From assembly GCA_964415245.1 (NCBI GenBank), contig CAYQAJ010000064.1, forward strand, positions 1-20,109: 20,109 nucleotides of DNA, in the 5' to 3' direction. Both the position numbers and the translations under genes were made by a program. Below the pieces are notes generated by a model that ran no database searches, was not told the origin of the DNA, and saw only the letters and a program-made list of their open reading frames with translations. This DNA comes from CAYQAJ01 sp964415245 (lineage in GTDB: Bacteria > Planctomycetota > Planctomycetia > Pirellulales > Pirellulaceae). Below, piece after piece: positions 1 to 7,803 of this stretch (the stretch's first letter is position 1; each line of letters begins with the position of its first letter).

Positions 1-1794
1 CCCGTGGTCGCGCACGGTGAGTGTTGCCGCCGCGGCCGTGGCATCCACAATCAAATGCAGACGCCGATCCGCCGCCATCGAAGCATACTTGCAGGCGTTG
101 TCGACGAGATTGAACAGTATCTGATCCACCGCCCGCGGATCGGTGCGGACCATGGTTTCGGCGGCCTCTTTGTCCACCTCCATGACCAGGTCCATTTCGC
201 CTTGCGTCGCTCTGTCCGACAACCGCCCCCACACACGCTCGATCAATTGCTCGAGTTTGAGCGACTCGGCCCGCGACGCCCGGCGGCCTCGCTCCAAGCG
301 GGCGTACTCCAGCACGTTTTCGACGAGGTGCGACAGTCGGTCGGATTCGACGCGGAGCGTCTCCAGGTATTGCGGCTGTTCGGTGGTCGGAACCATGCCG
401 CGGGCGAGCATCTCGGCATACATGCGAAACGTGGTCAAGGGCGTGCGCAGCTCGTGCGTGACCGCCGCCACGAACGCCCCTCGCCGCTCGCTGAGCGAAA
501 CGACCCCCTTCAGCAGAATGGCGACCGACACCGTTCCCAACAGCAGAAACGTCCACGCGCCCAACAGCGACAGGCGAATGGGCGAAAGCAGTGCCGGTTC
601 CGCGCTCGGCTCCGGCACGACCAGCCGCGCCGGCACCGTCGCCAGCAGCCGGCTGAGATGCACGCGCGATCGGTCGGTACCGTCGGTCACGGGAACGAGC
701 TCTGCCTGCGGCAACGTTTCGGCCACAAGCTGAACCAAGTGCGTCTGAATGGCGGGCCAGTCGAGCCAGCATCCTTGGACGATGGTGTCGCCGCCCAACT
801 GCACTCGCCGCGCCAGAATCAGTTGATTGCCGACCCACAGCGGAACGCTCACGCCCTCGTTGGCAAGCTGCGGCAATTCGGTAATCGCCACGTTGAGCCG
901 CTGCTCGGCGAATTGCCGCTGGGCAGCCGAAGCGTACGCCGCATTGCGGCTTTCGAAGTCGTTAGCTTGCCGACTCTGACCACGGCGATCGCGCGCCGAT
1001 CCGTAACCTTCGAGTACACCCTGTTGCTGCGGCTGTTGAATGCCCTGGTCCTGCTGCACGGCGGATTGGTTGGCCTGCTGCTCGACCTGTTGCCGGAAAT
1101 CCGGATTGTTGAGCGTGTTTTGCACGACGGGCGCACCGTCGGGCGCCATCATGGCGTAGCCGTTCGACCAGGGCGACTGGCCCTCGGGCCACGAGGGGAG
1201 CGTCTGCTCGGGCACCATCGCCAACAGGTCGACGCCTTCGATGCTTTCTCGGAGCTCGGTCAATCGCTCGGCGCTCAAGTCGATGTTGTTCGGTGAGGCA
1301 CCGCACGTAATGGCCAGCAACTTGTCGGAATCGTCCGGACACTGGGGCGACGTCCACCGGTGGTCTGGGCCGACCTGAAAGTTCAACAGCACGAACTCCG
1401 ACGGCTGCATCAGCAGCGGCGACGGTTTCTTGCGGCTATGCGAGACCGCTGGCGAATCCGTCGAATCGTTCCCGGCGCCATCGCCCGTGGTACCCTCGTG
1501 CGTCGATTGCTTCCCACCGCTGCCCGGTTTGGTGTCCGCGATCTCCGTATCCGGTCCGTAGAACGGCTCATACACGAAGTACGGTCGGGCTGCCTCAACC
1601 GCCAACAGCGGCGCGAGCTCCGCATCCATTTGCCACAGCGCGCTGCTGACCGTTTCCTCCAGCTCGGCGCGGCGCTGGGCCAGCGCTTCGGCGCGGTCCA
1701 ATTCCAGCGCCTTGTGCGTCAGCCAGCCCATGGCGGGGAGCACCACCGCCAGACACAGCACGAACGCCATCCAGATTTGCCAGGGACGCTTCAC
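1..1794 (-). CDS. Sensor histidine kinase, catalytic C-terminus cut by left window edge
   Basis: A transmembrane sensor kinase that should autophosphorylate a histidine and pass the phosphate to the response regulator encoded two genes upstream. The visible 598 residues begin at a GTG (1794), the first possible start because an in-frame TAA lies two codons upstream; a GAGG sits just before it. Residues 6-27 form a first membrane segment, about 28-405 an extracytoplasmic sensor region without a recognised fold, and about 406-428 a second membrane segment. The H-box AAVTHELRTPLTTF carries His447, and the N-box FNLVDNACKYA carries Asn566. The window ends within the G1 box (VRDHG), so most of the ATP lid is missing. 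The sensor region has a Gly/Ser/Thr-rich stretch (about 75-105) and a Gln-rich stretch (about 233-258). Kinase identity is certain; the ligand is unknown. Confidence 0.93.
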   Translation of the reverse strand, partial: MKRPWQIWMAFVLCLAVVLPAMGWLTHKALELDRAEALAQRRAELEETVSSALWQMDAELAPLLAVEAARPYFVYEPFYGPDTEIADTKPGSGGKQSTHEGTTGDGAGNDSTDSPAVSHSRKKPSPLLMQPSEFVLLNFQVGPDHRWTSPQCPDDSDKLLAITCGASPNNIDLSAERLTELRESIEGVDLLAMVPEQTLPSWPEGQSPWSNGYAMMAPDGAPVVQNTLNNPDFRQQVEQQANQSAVQQDQGIQQPQQQGVLEGYGSARDRRGQSRQANDFESRNAAYASAAQRQFAEQRLNVAITELPQLANEGVSVPLWVGNQLILARRVQLGGDTIVQGCWLDWPAIQTHLVQLVAETLPQAELVPVTDGTDRSRVHLSRLLATVPARLVVPEPSAEPALLSPIRLSLLGAWTFLLLGTVSVAILLKGVVSLSERRGAFVAAVTHELRTPLTTFRMYAEMLARGMVPTTEQPQYLETLRVESDRLSHLVENVLEYARLERGRRASRAESLKLEQLIERVWGRLSDRATQGEMDLVMEVDKEAAETMVRTDPRAVDQILFNLVDNACKYASMAADRRLHLIVDATAAAATLTVRDHG

Positions 1795-1806
1795 CGTCCG
1801 TTACCT

Positions 1807-2652
1807 CTACTTTGCTTCGTCGCCCGTGCCTTTGGCGCCGCCCGTGCCCGTTTCCTCATCGGTATCGGGAGCCGCAGACTTTTCTTTCAACTCAGCGCCG
1901 TCAAAGGTGTAATGGTGGCCAAATACCGACACGCCTCCTTTGATGAGCTTGACGTTGCCCGCCTCGGTTGGCTTCATGCCGTTCTCGCCCACCGTCCACA
2001 AAGCCGACAGATCGCCCGCGCTGAGCTGCCGGGCGGCTTCTTCGAGTGCATCGCCGCGAGGACGCCGAGGACCTTCATCGGAGTTGTCGATCGCGTCATG
2101 ATAAATGGCCTTTCCATCGGTCAGCCGGTGCACCGACAGAACGTATTGGCCACCTTTCGGCTGTGCCCAGGGCGACGGCGGTTCATCGAAAACGCGGCCC
2201 GATTGCCACGCCGCCACGTACAGCCGCTCGTCGTCGACCGCCGCGCCCAATAGACTCGTCCGACTGTAGGATATACGCCGCGTGGGAACCTCCCACACGC
2301 CCGAGCTGAAGAGAATCGACATCCGTCCCGACTCGAGATCGGTATGGATGAGCGAGATGCCGCCGCCGATGGGACGATGCAAAAAGGCGTCGGTTGTTAT
2401 CGCTCCGGCGAGGGCGTGAATCGCATAGCCATCTCCCTTGACCAACAGCCACGCTTCGGACGGGTCCCGCGACAGGTGGCGCACGGGCCTCCCTTCGAGA
2501 ACTGGCGGCTCCTCGCGCGCAGGTCGCTGAACGGCCCGTTCCAGCCGATCTTGCCCCGACGCGGCGGGACATACAGCGGCGCCCAGCGCCGATGCCAATA
2601 CGATCACACAACTGACAACTGGCAACCGACAACCGACAATTGCAGCTTTCAT
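1807..2652 (-). CDS. Secreted protein of unknown function between regulator and kinase
   Basis: A 281-residue protein with an N-terminal hydrophobic signal segment (about residues 5-33), so probably exported. I do not recognise the family. The mature part has short strand-like segments (SWxVPTRR-type and RLYVAAW-type patterns) that could be a few beta-propeller-like blades, but this is only an impression. The tail is acidic and Gly/Thr-rich. The ATG at 2652 is preceded by GGGAGG at suitable spacing; a longer open frame extends upstream but overlaps the response regulator and lacks such a site. The stop lies 12 bases before the kinase start and the gene begins 14 bases after the regulator stop, so the three are almost surely one operon. 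This suggests a role in sensing or as a target, which is inference. The signal segment is encoded by a heptamer repeat array. Confidence 0.75.
   Translation of the reverse strand: MKAAIVGCRLPVVSCVIVLASALGAAVCPAASGQDRLERAVQRPAREEPPVLEGRPVRHLSRDPSEAWLLVKGDGYAIHALAGAITTDAFLHRPIGGGISLIHTDLESGRMSILFSSGVWEVPTRRISYSRTSLLGAAVDDERLYVAAWQSGRVFDEPPSPWAQPKGGQYVLSVHRLTDGKAIYHDAIDNSDEGPRRPRGDALEEAARQLSAGDLSALWTVGENGMKPTEAGNVKLIKGGVSVFGHHYTFDGAELKEKSAAPDTDEETGTGGAKGTGDEAK
2608..2642. repeat. Heptamer tandem array (5 units) inside a signal-peptide coding region
   Basis: Five consecutive 7-base units on the plus strand: ACAACTG, ACAACTG, GCAACCG, ACAACCG, ACAATTG. On the coding (minus) strand they encode roughly residues 4-15 of the secreted protein that starts at 2652. 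Because 7 is not a multiple of 3, three units are needed to return to frame. The array resembles the short tandemly repeated repetitive sequences known from cyanobacteria in unit length and degeneracy. Confidence 0.85.
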
Positions 2653-2666
2653 GGCTCGGCGCCTCC

Positions 2667-3377
2667 CTATTCTTTTTCGTCGCTGCCGTTGGCGAACATA
2701 TACCCCTTGCCGCGCACCGTGAGCAGCACTTGCGGCTCGCCGGGGTCGTCTTGCAATTTCTCCCGCAGCCGGGCCACGTGCATGTCGATCGTGCGGGTCG
2801 ATAGGCCGCGCGGGCTGATTCGCCACACGTTGGCCAACAGTTCGTCGCGACCGATGGCCCGACCCGGGTTGGTTACCAGATAGCGGAGCAGTTCGACTTC
2901 GCGCTCGGACAGCTCGGTTCGCCCGCCGTCGCGGAAGCGAACTTCGCGCCGCTCGAAATCGGCCACACCGCCGGGAAGGCTCACCTCGGCCAGGTCGCTG
3001 GGGCGAGCCGGAGTGCGGCGAAGCACCGCTTCGACCCGGGCCAGCAGCTCTTTGACGCTGAACGGTTTGACCACGTAGTCGTCGGCACCCATTCGCAAAC
3101 CGCTCACGCGGTCGTTCTCCTCGCCACGCGCCGAAAGAATAATGACGGGCGTCGTCGGCCGGAGGCGGCGAACCTCTTCCAGGATTTCGAGCCCGCCGCG
3201 GCCGGGAAGCACCAGGTCCAACAGCAACAGGTCGTACGCGCACTGCACGGCCATTTGCAGCCCCGCCTCGCCATCGGACGCCTGCATGACGCGGTAGCCG
3301 GCGAACTTGAGCGCGTCGACGATGCCGCGGCGAATAGCCGGGTCGTCTTCAATCGTTAGAACCTGTTGCATCGACAT
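2667..3377 (-). CDS. OmpR/PhoB-family response regulator
   Basis: A 236-residue DNA-binding response regulator. The receiver domain occupies about residues 5-118, with the acidic pocket Asp11/Asp12, the phospho-acceptor Asp54 (LLLLDLVLP), Ser82 and the conserved Lys104 (VVKPF). The C-terminal winged-helix domain spans about 135-232, with the typical ELLRYLVTNPG, recognition-helix and VRGKGY hairpin motifs. The start chosen is the ATG of MSMQQ at 3377; an upstream alternative at 3413 adds twelve residues not expected for the family, and the ATG at 3371 is also possible. The regulator is first in an operon with a secreted protein and the sensor kinase, which is its probable partner. An inverted repeat 45 bases upstream could be a control site. 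The genes it controls cannot be read from the sequence. Confidence 0.95.
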   Translation of the reverse strand: MSMQQVLTIEDDPAIRRGIVDALKFAGYRVMQASDGEAGLQMAVQCAYDLLLLDLVLPGRGGLEILEEVRRLRPTTPVIILSARGEENDRVSGLRMGADDYVVKPFSVKELLARVEAVLRRTPARPSDLAEVSLPGGVADFERREVRFRDGGRTELSEREVELLRYLVTNPGRAIGRDELLANVWRISPRGLSTRTIDMHVARLREKLQDDPGEPQVLLTVRGKGYMFANGSDEKE

Positions 3378-3421
3378 GCGTTCGTTCCCGGCCGCCACCC
3401 GCGCGCGCCCCATGCGAGGCT

Positions 3422-3442
3422 AACAAGCAATTCTAGCTTGTT
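3422..3442 (-). promoter_or_regulatory. Inverted repeat with a -10-like box upstream of the regulator operon
   Basis: AACAAGC and GCTTGTT form perfect 7-base arms separated by 7 bases. Read on the minus strand, the centre contains TAGAAT, a good match to a bacterial -10 box, about 53 bases before the regulator start. No convincing -35 box was found at 16-18 bases. It could be a promoter overlapped by an operator, or simply a hairpin. Confidence 0.35.
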
Positions 3443-3520
3443 TGAGCCACGGTCGATAGCGCATTTAACCAGTACGGCGCCTTCCGTCCACGATCCGTGC
3501 GCCTGAAGGCTTTCGCCATT

Positions 3521-3562
3521 CTGCCCTCTTCACTCTTCACTCTGCACTCTGCACTCTGCATT
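3521..3562. repeat. Heptamer tandem array (6 units), intergenic
   Basis: Six 7-base units: CTGCCCT, CTTCACT, CTTCACT, CTGCACT, CTGCACT, CTGCATT. The array lies in the spacer between the response regulator and the 3' end of the thioredoxin-fold-like gene, 30 bases downstream of that gene's stop. The outer units are the most diverged. The rest of this 214-base spacer (3378-3591) holds the inverted repeat at 3422-3442 and nothing else I recognise. Confidence 0.85.
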
Positions 3563-3591
3563 CCCATAACCCATGCGTTCCGAGTTTCGAG

Positions 3592-5094
3592 TCAGGGTGT
3601 AATCACCCCTGCCCCCTCCAGCCCGGTATACACGTCGGGCGTGAGCAGGCCGAGCCACGGGTCGCTGCTGGGTGTGAGGAACAGCTCGGCATACACGCGC
3701 TCGTTGAGCGCAGTCACGTCGGCCGGAGCTTCGCCTTGGGCGAACCACTCGTGAATGCGGCGGTGGAGCTGATACTCGTTGCGGACCGTATCGAGCGAGA
3801 TGGAAGAGCGAAGCTGCCGCACCATCCGCAACAGCGGCGTCTCGACGACCATTTTGGTCACCGCGAGCTCCATCGCTCTTTCCGCGACGGGGTTTTCCCG
3901 TGAAATGACCTCCAGGCTGGCTTCGTCGAGCCGCACTTCTCCGGTGTGCAGCGCCGCGATCTTCCTCCACATCTCCTCGTCGGTGGTGGCGGTTTCGAGC
4001 TGCTCCGAAGTCATCACGATAGCGTTCAGAATCGGCACTTCCACGTCCCCCTTGCCCCGCGCGAGGAATGCCGCCACCAGTGCTCGAGGCGGAAACTTCG
4101 GCGCCGCTGCTTGCAACTCCGCCCCGCTCGCACCGCCATTCGGCGTACCGGTGTTCGTGCTTCCTTGCGTCAGCACGTCCTCAATCCTCCTGCTACGACT
4201 CGCCGCGAACTCGGGCGACACTTGCGCCAGGTCGTCGGCCCATGCCCGTCGGATCGCGTCGGCCTGCCCCGCGTGGTAGTCGCGCAAGTACGGCTCACGA
4301 TATTCAACGGAAGCCACGCCCATGTACGTTCGTGCGACGTTTTCAGAGAGTGTCAACCATTCGAGGAACTTGGCCGGAGAATACAGCCCGGGCAGCGCGT
4401 CGATCGGCCGCCCGTCGCTGGCCAGCACGTAGTGGATGCTGTTGCCGGTGAGCGTGCGTTCCAGCTTGCGGCCCTCGCCGAAGTCAATCGTCACCTTGGG
4501 CACGGGCCGCACCGAATGCCAGTGCATAATGAAATGCTCGCGCAGGTAATTTGAGATTTCGGCGTTGGAATACAGCGTCGTGCGGAAGAATCGGCTGTTG
4601 GCGCAACTATACTCGTCGGTCAGCTTGCCCATCATGTGTAGGCTCAAGATCGGCTTGCCGCTCTCGGCCGACGCCCGTTTCGCATCTTCGAGATCGGTAT
4701 ACCAGTAGAGCCGCGAAGCCGAGCAGTAACGTGCCCCGCCCACCGCGTCGATCAGCGCGTCGAGCTCCGCGAGCTGTTCCTGGTGGCGCTGGTATTCCGG
4801 ACTGTCGGCGGGGACCACCGGCCCTTGAGAGAACTGTTCAACCAATGCGTCGCGACGCGCAAACAGTTCGACGAGCGCTTCCGGGCCGCGAGCGCGGAGC
4901 CGGGCCACGATTTCGGGATCAGCGCTTGCGTTGGGCGATGCAGCTCCTCCCACCGATGTCGCACTTTTTTCCTTTGTCGCGACGGAAACCTTCTGTGCAT
5001 AGAGACCGTAGACTGCCACCGACCCGATCAGCACTACCCCCGATACGGCAAGCAAGAGATATCGCAGATTTGTAAATGTCGTCAGTCGTCGCAT
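3592..5094 (-). CDS. Membrane-anchored protein with a thioredoxin-fold-like domain
   Basis: A 500-residue protein with one N-terminal membrane segment (about residues 11-32) and the rest probably outside the cytoplasm. Residues about 123-245 look like a thioredoxin-fold domain of the DUF255/thioredoxin-like kind: YWYTDLEDAKRASAESGKPI, then a loop with Cys164 (SCANSRFF), then a strand and a late LPGLYSP segment. Only one cysteine sits where the redox motif would be, so disulfide exchange by a CxxC motif is not supported. The C-terminal half (about 250-500) is helical and unrecognised. Start ATG 5094 has GAGGTG six bases upstream. Upstream lies the scaffold gap, so its promoter region may be incomplete. 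Domain assignment is moderate; function unknown. Confidence 0.8.
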   Translation of the reverse strand: MRRLTTFTNLRYLLLAVSGVVLIGSVAVYGLYAQKVSVATKEKSATSVGGAASPNASADPEIVARLRARGPEALVELFARRDALVEQFSQGPVVPADSPEYQRHQEQLAELDALIDAVGGARYCSASRLYWYTDLEDAKRASAESGKPILSLHMMGKLTDEYSCANSRFFRTTLYSNAEISNYLREHFIMHWHSVRPVPKVTIDFGEGRKLERTLTGNSIHYVLASDGRPIDALPGLYSPAKFLEWLTLSENVARTYMGVASVEYREPYLRDYHAGQADAIRRAWADDLAQVSPEFAASRSRRIEDVLTQGSTNTGTPNGGASGAELQAAAPKFPPRALVAAFLARGKGDVEVPILNAIVMTSEQLETATTDEEMWRKIAALHTGEVRLDEASLEVISRENPVAERAMELAVTKMVVETPLLRMVRQLRSSISLDTVRNEYQLHRRIHEWFAQGEAPADVTALNERVYAELFLTPSSDPWLGLLTPDVYTGLEGAGVITP

Positions 5095-5146
5095 GATTTC
5101 ACCTCGTTCGGTCTAGGTTTTGGATTGGATTCGATCGTGCTACTGT

Positions 5147-5201
5147 TGTGGCCGGTCTCCCGACCGAGCCACATTCGCCGACCGAAGGTCTCCCGCTTTG
5201 A
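5147..5201. repeat. 55-base direct repeat, left copy, abutting the scaffold gap
   Basis: This 55-base stretch ends exactly at the first N and is identical at every base to 5302-5356, which begins exactly after the last N. The identical end sequences suggest two contigs that overlap by an assembler word length, or a true tandem repeat that broke the assembly. Confidence 0.9.
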
Positions 5202-5301
5202 NNNNNNNNNNNNNNNNNNNNNNNNNNNNNNNNNNNNNNNNNNNNNNNNNNNNNNNNNNNNNNNNNNNNNNNNNNNNNNNNNNNNNNNNNNNNNNNNNNN
5301 N
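5202..5301. other. Scaffold gap of 100 N
   Basis: Exactly one hundred undetermined bases, a conventional placeholder for a gap of unknown size. Open frames drawn across it have no meaning. Confidence 0.99.
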
Positions 5302-5392
5302 TGTGGCCGGTCTCCCGACCGAGCCACATTCGCCGACCGAAGGTCTCCCGCTTTGAGACCTGCGGTCCACTATTCGGCGGGGTCGGGAGACC
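5302..5392. repeat. Nested palindromic intergenic element next to the gap
   Basis: The first 55 bases are the right copy of the direct repeat. The element folds as nested stems: GGTCTCCCGACC (5309-5320) pairs with GGTCGGGAGACC (5381-5392); CGCCGA (5331-5336) pairs with TCGGCG (5374-5379); AGGTCTC (5341-5347) pairs with GAGACCT (5355-5361). It lies 31 bases beyond the stop of the minus-strand VIT-vWA gene, so it could end its transcript. Elements of this look are frequent between genes in planctomycetes, as far as I recall. Confidence 0.7.
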
Positions 5393-5423
5393 CGCGCCGA
5401 ACCTCTAGTTACATCAACGATAA

Positions 5424-7721
5424 CTATTCCTGCACTGTCTCCTCGGCCTGCGGCAGCGCCGCGCCGCGGATCAGCACCGGTTTGCCGTCGACCTGAATCA
5501 GGATCTCGCCCTCCAGCGCCGCGCAGGTTTGCCGCCCTTCGCCGGCCAATCGTTCGACCAGCCGGAAGAACTCGGGGCTGCCGAACTCGACAGTCCGCGA
5601 CGGCTCGACTTTTTCATCCGTCGCTAACCGGCTGTCGACCCAACGCCCGCCGCGACGGTACAGCGCGTGATCGCTCACCTGCTGCACCGTCGTGATGGCG
5701 ACGCGCTGCATCTCCTCGTTCCAGAACGCGTTTCGTAGATTCGGGCACGTCAACGTGCGCTGGTACGAGTTGTTCAATTCCTGATTGGCCGATGCATAGC
5801 CGGAGCGCGTGTTGATCGCTCGGCCTTCGAAGTTGTGTCGGGCCTCGGCCAGCACGTCGTCGCGATTGTTGAGGTCGGTCCCCTCCAACGCCAGAAACGC
5901 CGTGTACTCGGTCAAAATGCCGAACTCGGTCGACAGGGCGACGATCGAGTCGATCAACTCCTTGAGCCGCGGATTGCTCTTGGCCACTTCGGCCGAAACG
6001 TCCGAAGCGCCCATATCGCGTATCTCGTCGGTGAGCATGGCGATCTTGCGGCTGGCCCACAGCCGCGGCACGAACGCATTGCGCCGCGTCGCCCCGTCAA
6101 GCGGGAAATCGAGCTGGAACCGCCGCTCCCGGCCCAGGTAATTGCCCGAGAGTGCAAGGTGCAGCGGCTCGCTCCCCGCGTAGCGACCCAACAGCACGAG
6201 TTGGTCGTCGGCGAAGAAGTCGGGCAGCACCCCCGGCAACAGCTCGCTCACCCGCCCGTGCTGCGGCTCGCCGCCCGCGTCGACCGTGGCCAGTTTCGCA
6301 CCGGCCAAAACTGGGCCATCGAGCCCCTTGAACACGCGGGCCACCTTGAGTTCAATGTCCTCGCCGGGGAGCACGAACGTCGAAGTGGCACGGGTCTCGC
6401 GGGCCAGCTTATCTAAAAGCGGCGTGTTCACGTCGACGCCCACGCCGAACGTGAACACACGCCGCTCGTGGGGGTTGTTCTTTTCGACGGCCTCGCGAAT
6501 AACGACTTCCGATGTTTGTCCGACAGTTGGCAGCCCGTCGGTAAGGAACAGCACGATCGACAGCGCGTCTTTCGCCGGCGCCGGCCGCAGCGCTTCGAGC
6601 AGCGCATCGTGGATGTTCGTCCCGCCGCGAGCCGTGATGCCGGCCAGGTACTCGCGCACGGCCGCCATCGTCTTATCGTCCTTCGTGACCGGCTTCTCGG
6701 CGAACAGGTCGATGCTGTCGCTGTACGTGATGACGTTGAATTGCTCGCCCGGCTCGAGTCCTTCGAGCACTTGGAGCGCCGCAGTGCGGGCCTGTTCAAA
6801 CTTCTCGCCGCTCATGCTTCCCGAGCGGTCGAGCACGAGAGTCAGCTCGCGTCGCAGCGCCTCTTTCGCGTCACCATCGCGCTTCGGCTTTCCGACCGAG
6901 GCCAGCAGCAGGAAGTAGCCTCCCTTGCCGGTGTCGTCGGGAAACGCCATCAGCGAGCCGCTGACCGGCCCATCTTCCATCAAGTACGAAACGCGGAACG
7001 ATCCCGGCTCCTTCTCGGACATTTCGCTCAACCGGACCGACACGGCGTTGTCGCCCGTGCGCGAAGTCTCGATGTTGTGGCTGGGGGAGTAAACCGTGGC
7101 GATCGGCCGTCGCGCTTTGATGCGGACCGCGATTTTCCACGTGGTGTCGTAAGAGACCGACTGGCTCCGCGGCAGTTCGTAGTCGATGCGATCGCCCTCG
7201 GCGGTGAGCAGGTGTTCATAGGTGAGTCGCACTTTTTGCTCGCCGTTCGGCTCGACCGGGAACACGCTCGTGCGGATCAGGTTGTACCCGGCCAATTCCA
7301 TCAGAGCCGGATCCTTCAACTTTCTGACGATCGACTCAAACGACTGCTTGGCCGCGTCCTTGTCCAACAGCTCGGCCGACGACTCGCTCGAGGAGCCCTG
7401 GAAGGCGAAGGAGCGCACGGCCGCCCCGTCGGGCACCGGCATCACGATCTCGGCCATCTGCCGTGAGGAGGTTGCGTTCACCAGCGAGATATCCATCGTG
7501 GTAGTGGCCACCTGTTCGACCACGACGACGCCCACGTTCACTTCGCTGACGCGAATCGCCGCGCCGCGCGACGCGGTCGCCGACAGCGCTTGCGGCACCA
7601 CCACGTTGGCCGCCCACGGTCGGGCGTGATGAACTTGCCCCCACGCCGCGCTCGCCGAAGCACACACGGCCAGTGCCACCGACAGTCCGATTTGGCTGCG
7701 AAGAATGCGTCGTCCAATCAT
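5424..7721 (-). CDS. Exported VIT and von Willebrand factor A domain protein
   Basis: A 765-residue protein with a signal peptide (about residues 1-28, cleavage near ASAAWGQ). A VIT domain (about 45-180) is followed by a vWA domain (about 290-460). The metal-binding site is intact: Asp298-x-Ser300-x-Ser302 (LDRSGSMSG), the threonine in GGTNIHDAL, and the aspartate in FLTDGLP. This pairing is known from inter-alpha-trypsin inhibitor heavy chains and many bacterial surface proteins, where vWA mediates metal-dependent protein binding. The C-terminal 180 residues include a region (LSTEFGILTEYTAFLALE) often seen in bacterial VIT-vWA proteins. Start ATG 7721 has an outstanding Shine-Dalgarno. The gene stands alone between the gap and a divergent CBS gene. 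The binding partner is unknown. Confidence 0.92.
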   Translation of the reverse strand: MIGRRILRSQIGLSVALAVCASASAAWGQVHHARPWAANVVVPQALSATASRGAAIRVSEVNVGVVVVEQVATTTMDISLVNATSSRQMAEIVMPVPDGAAVRSFAFQGSSSESSAELLDKDAAKQSFESIVRKLKDPALMELAGYNLIRTSVFPVEPNGEQKVRLTYEHLLTAEGDRIDYELPRSQSVSYDTTWKIAVRIKARRPIATVYSPSHNIETSRTGDNAVSVRLSEMSEKEPGSFRVSYLMEDGPVSGSLMAFPDDTGKGGYFLLLASVGKPKRDGDAKEALRRELTLVLDRSGSMSGEKFEQARTAALQVLEGLEPGEQFNVITYSDSIDLFAEKPVTKDDKTMAAVREYLAGITARGGTNIHDALLEALRPAPAKDALSIVLFLTDGLPTVGQTSEVVIREAVEKNNPHERRVFTFGVGVDVNTPLLDKLARETRATSTFVLPGEDIELKVARVFKGLDGPVLAGAKLATVDAGGEPQHGRVSELLPGVLPDFFADDQLVLLGRYAGSEPLHLALSGNYLGRERRFQLDFPLDGATRRNAFVPRLWASRKIAMLTDEIRDMGASDVSAEVAKSNPRLKELIDSIVALSTEFGILTEYTAFLALEGTDLNNRDDVLAEARHNFEGRAINTRSGYASANQELNNSYQRTLTCPNLRNAFWNEEMQRVAITTVQQVSDHALYRRGGRWVDSRLATDEKVEPSRTVEFGSPEFFRLVERLAGEGRQTCAALEGEILIQVDGKPVLIRGAALPQAEETVQE

Positions 7722-7722
7722 C

Positions 7723-7735
7723 GATCACCTCCTTT
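7723..7735 (-). promoter_or_regulatory. Extended Shine-Dalgarno of the VIT-vWA gene
   Basis: Read on the minus strand, AAAGGAGGTGATC lies three bases from the end of the leader, with GGAGG six bases before the ATG. It is complementary over 13 bases to the usual 3' end of bacterial 16S rRNA (GATCACCTCCTTT), which is far longer than the 4-6 bases seen at the neighbouring genes. Confidence 0.85.
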
Positions 7736-7803
7736 TTGCGCCCTGGATTTCTCGCGAATGCCACTCCCCCTGATATCGAACGAATTCTAGCTGCATTTCC
7801 GCA

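Noticed and set aside
4..1296. Long plus-strand open frame opposite the kinase
   Set aside because: The minus strand encodes clear H- and N-boxes here; the plus frame is Arg/His/Gln-rich with no fold, a typical high-GC shadow.
1360..2253. Plus-strand open frame of 297 codons
   Set aside because: It spans the start of the kinase and the secreted-protein gene in antisense and has shadow-like composition.
3521..3562. CRISPR-like array
   Set aside because: Units are contiguous heptamers without spacers, and no cas gene is present.
5147..5356. Attachment-site or insertion-sequence direct repeats around the gap
   Set aside because: The repeat ends coincide exactly with the N run, which points to assembly rather than to integration.
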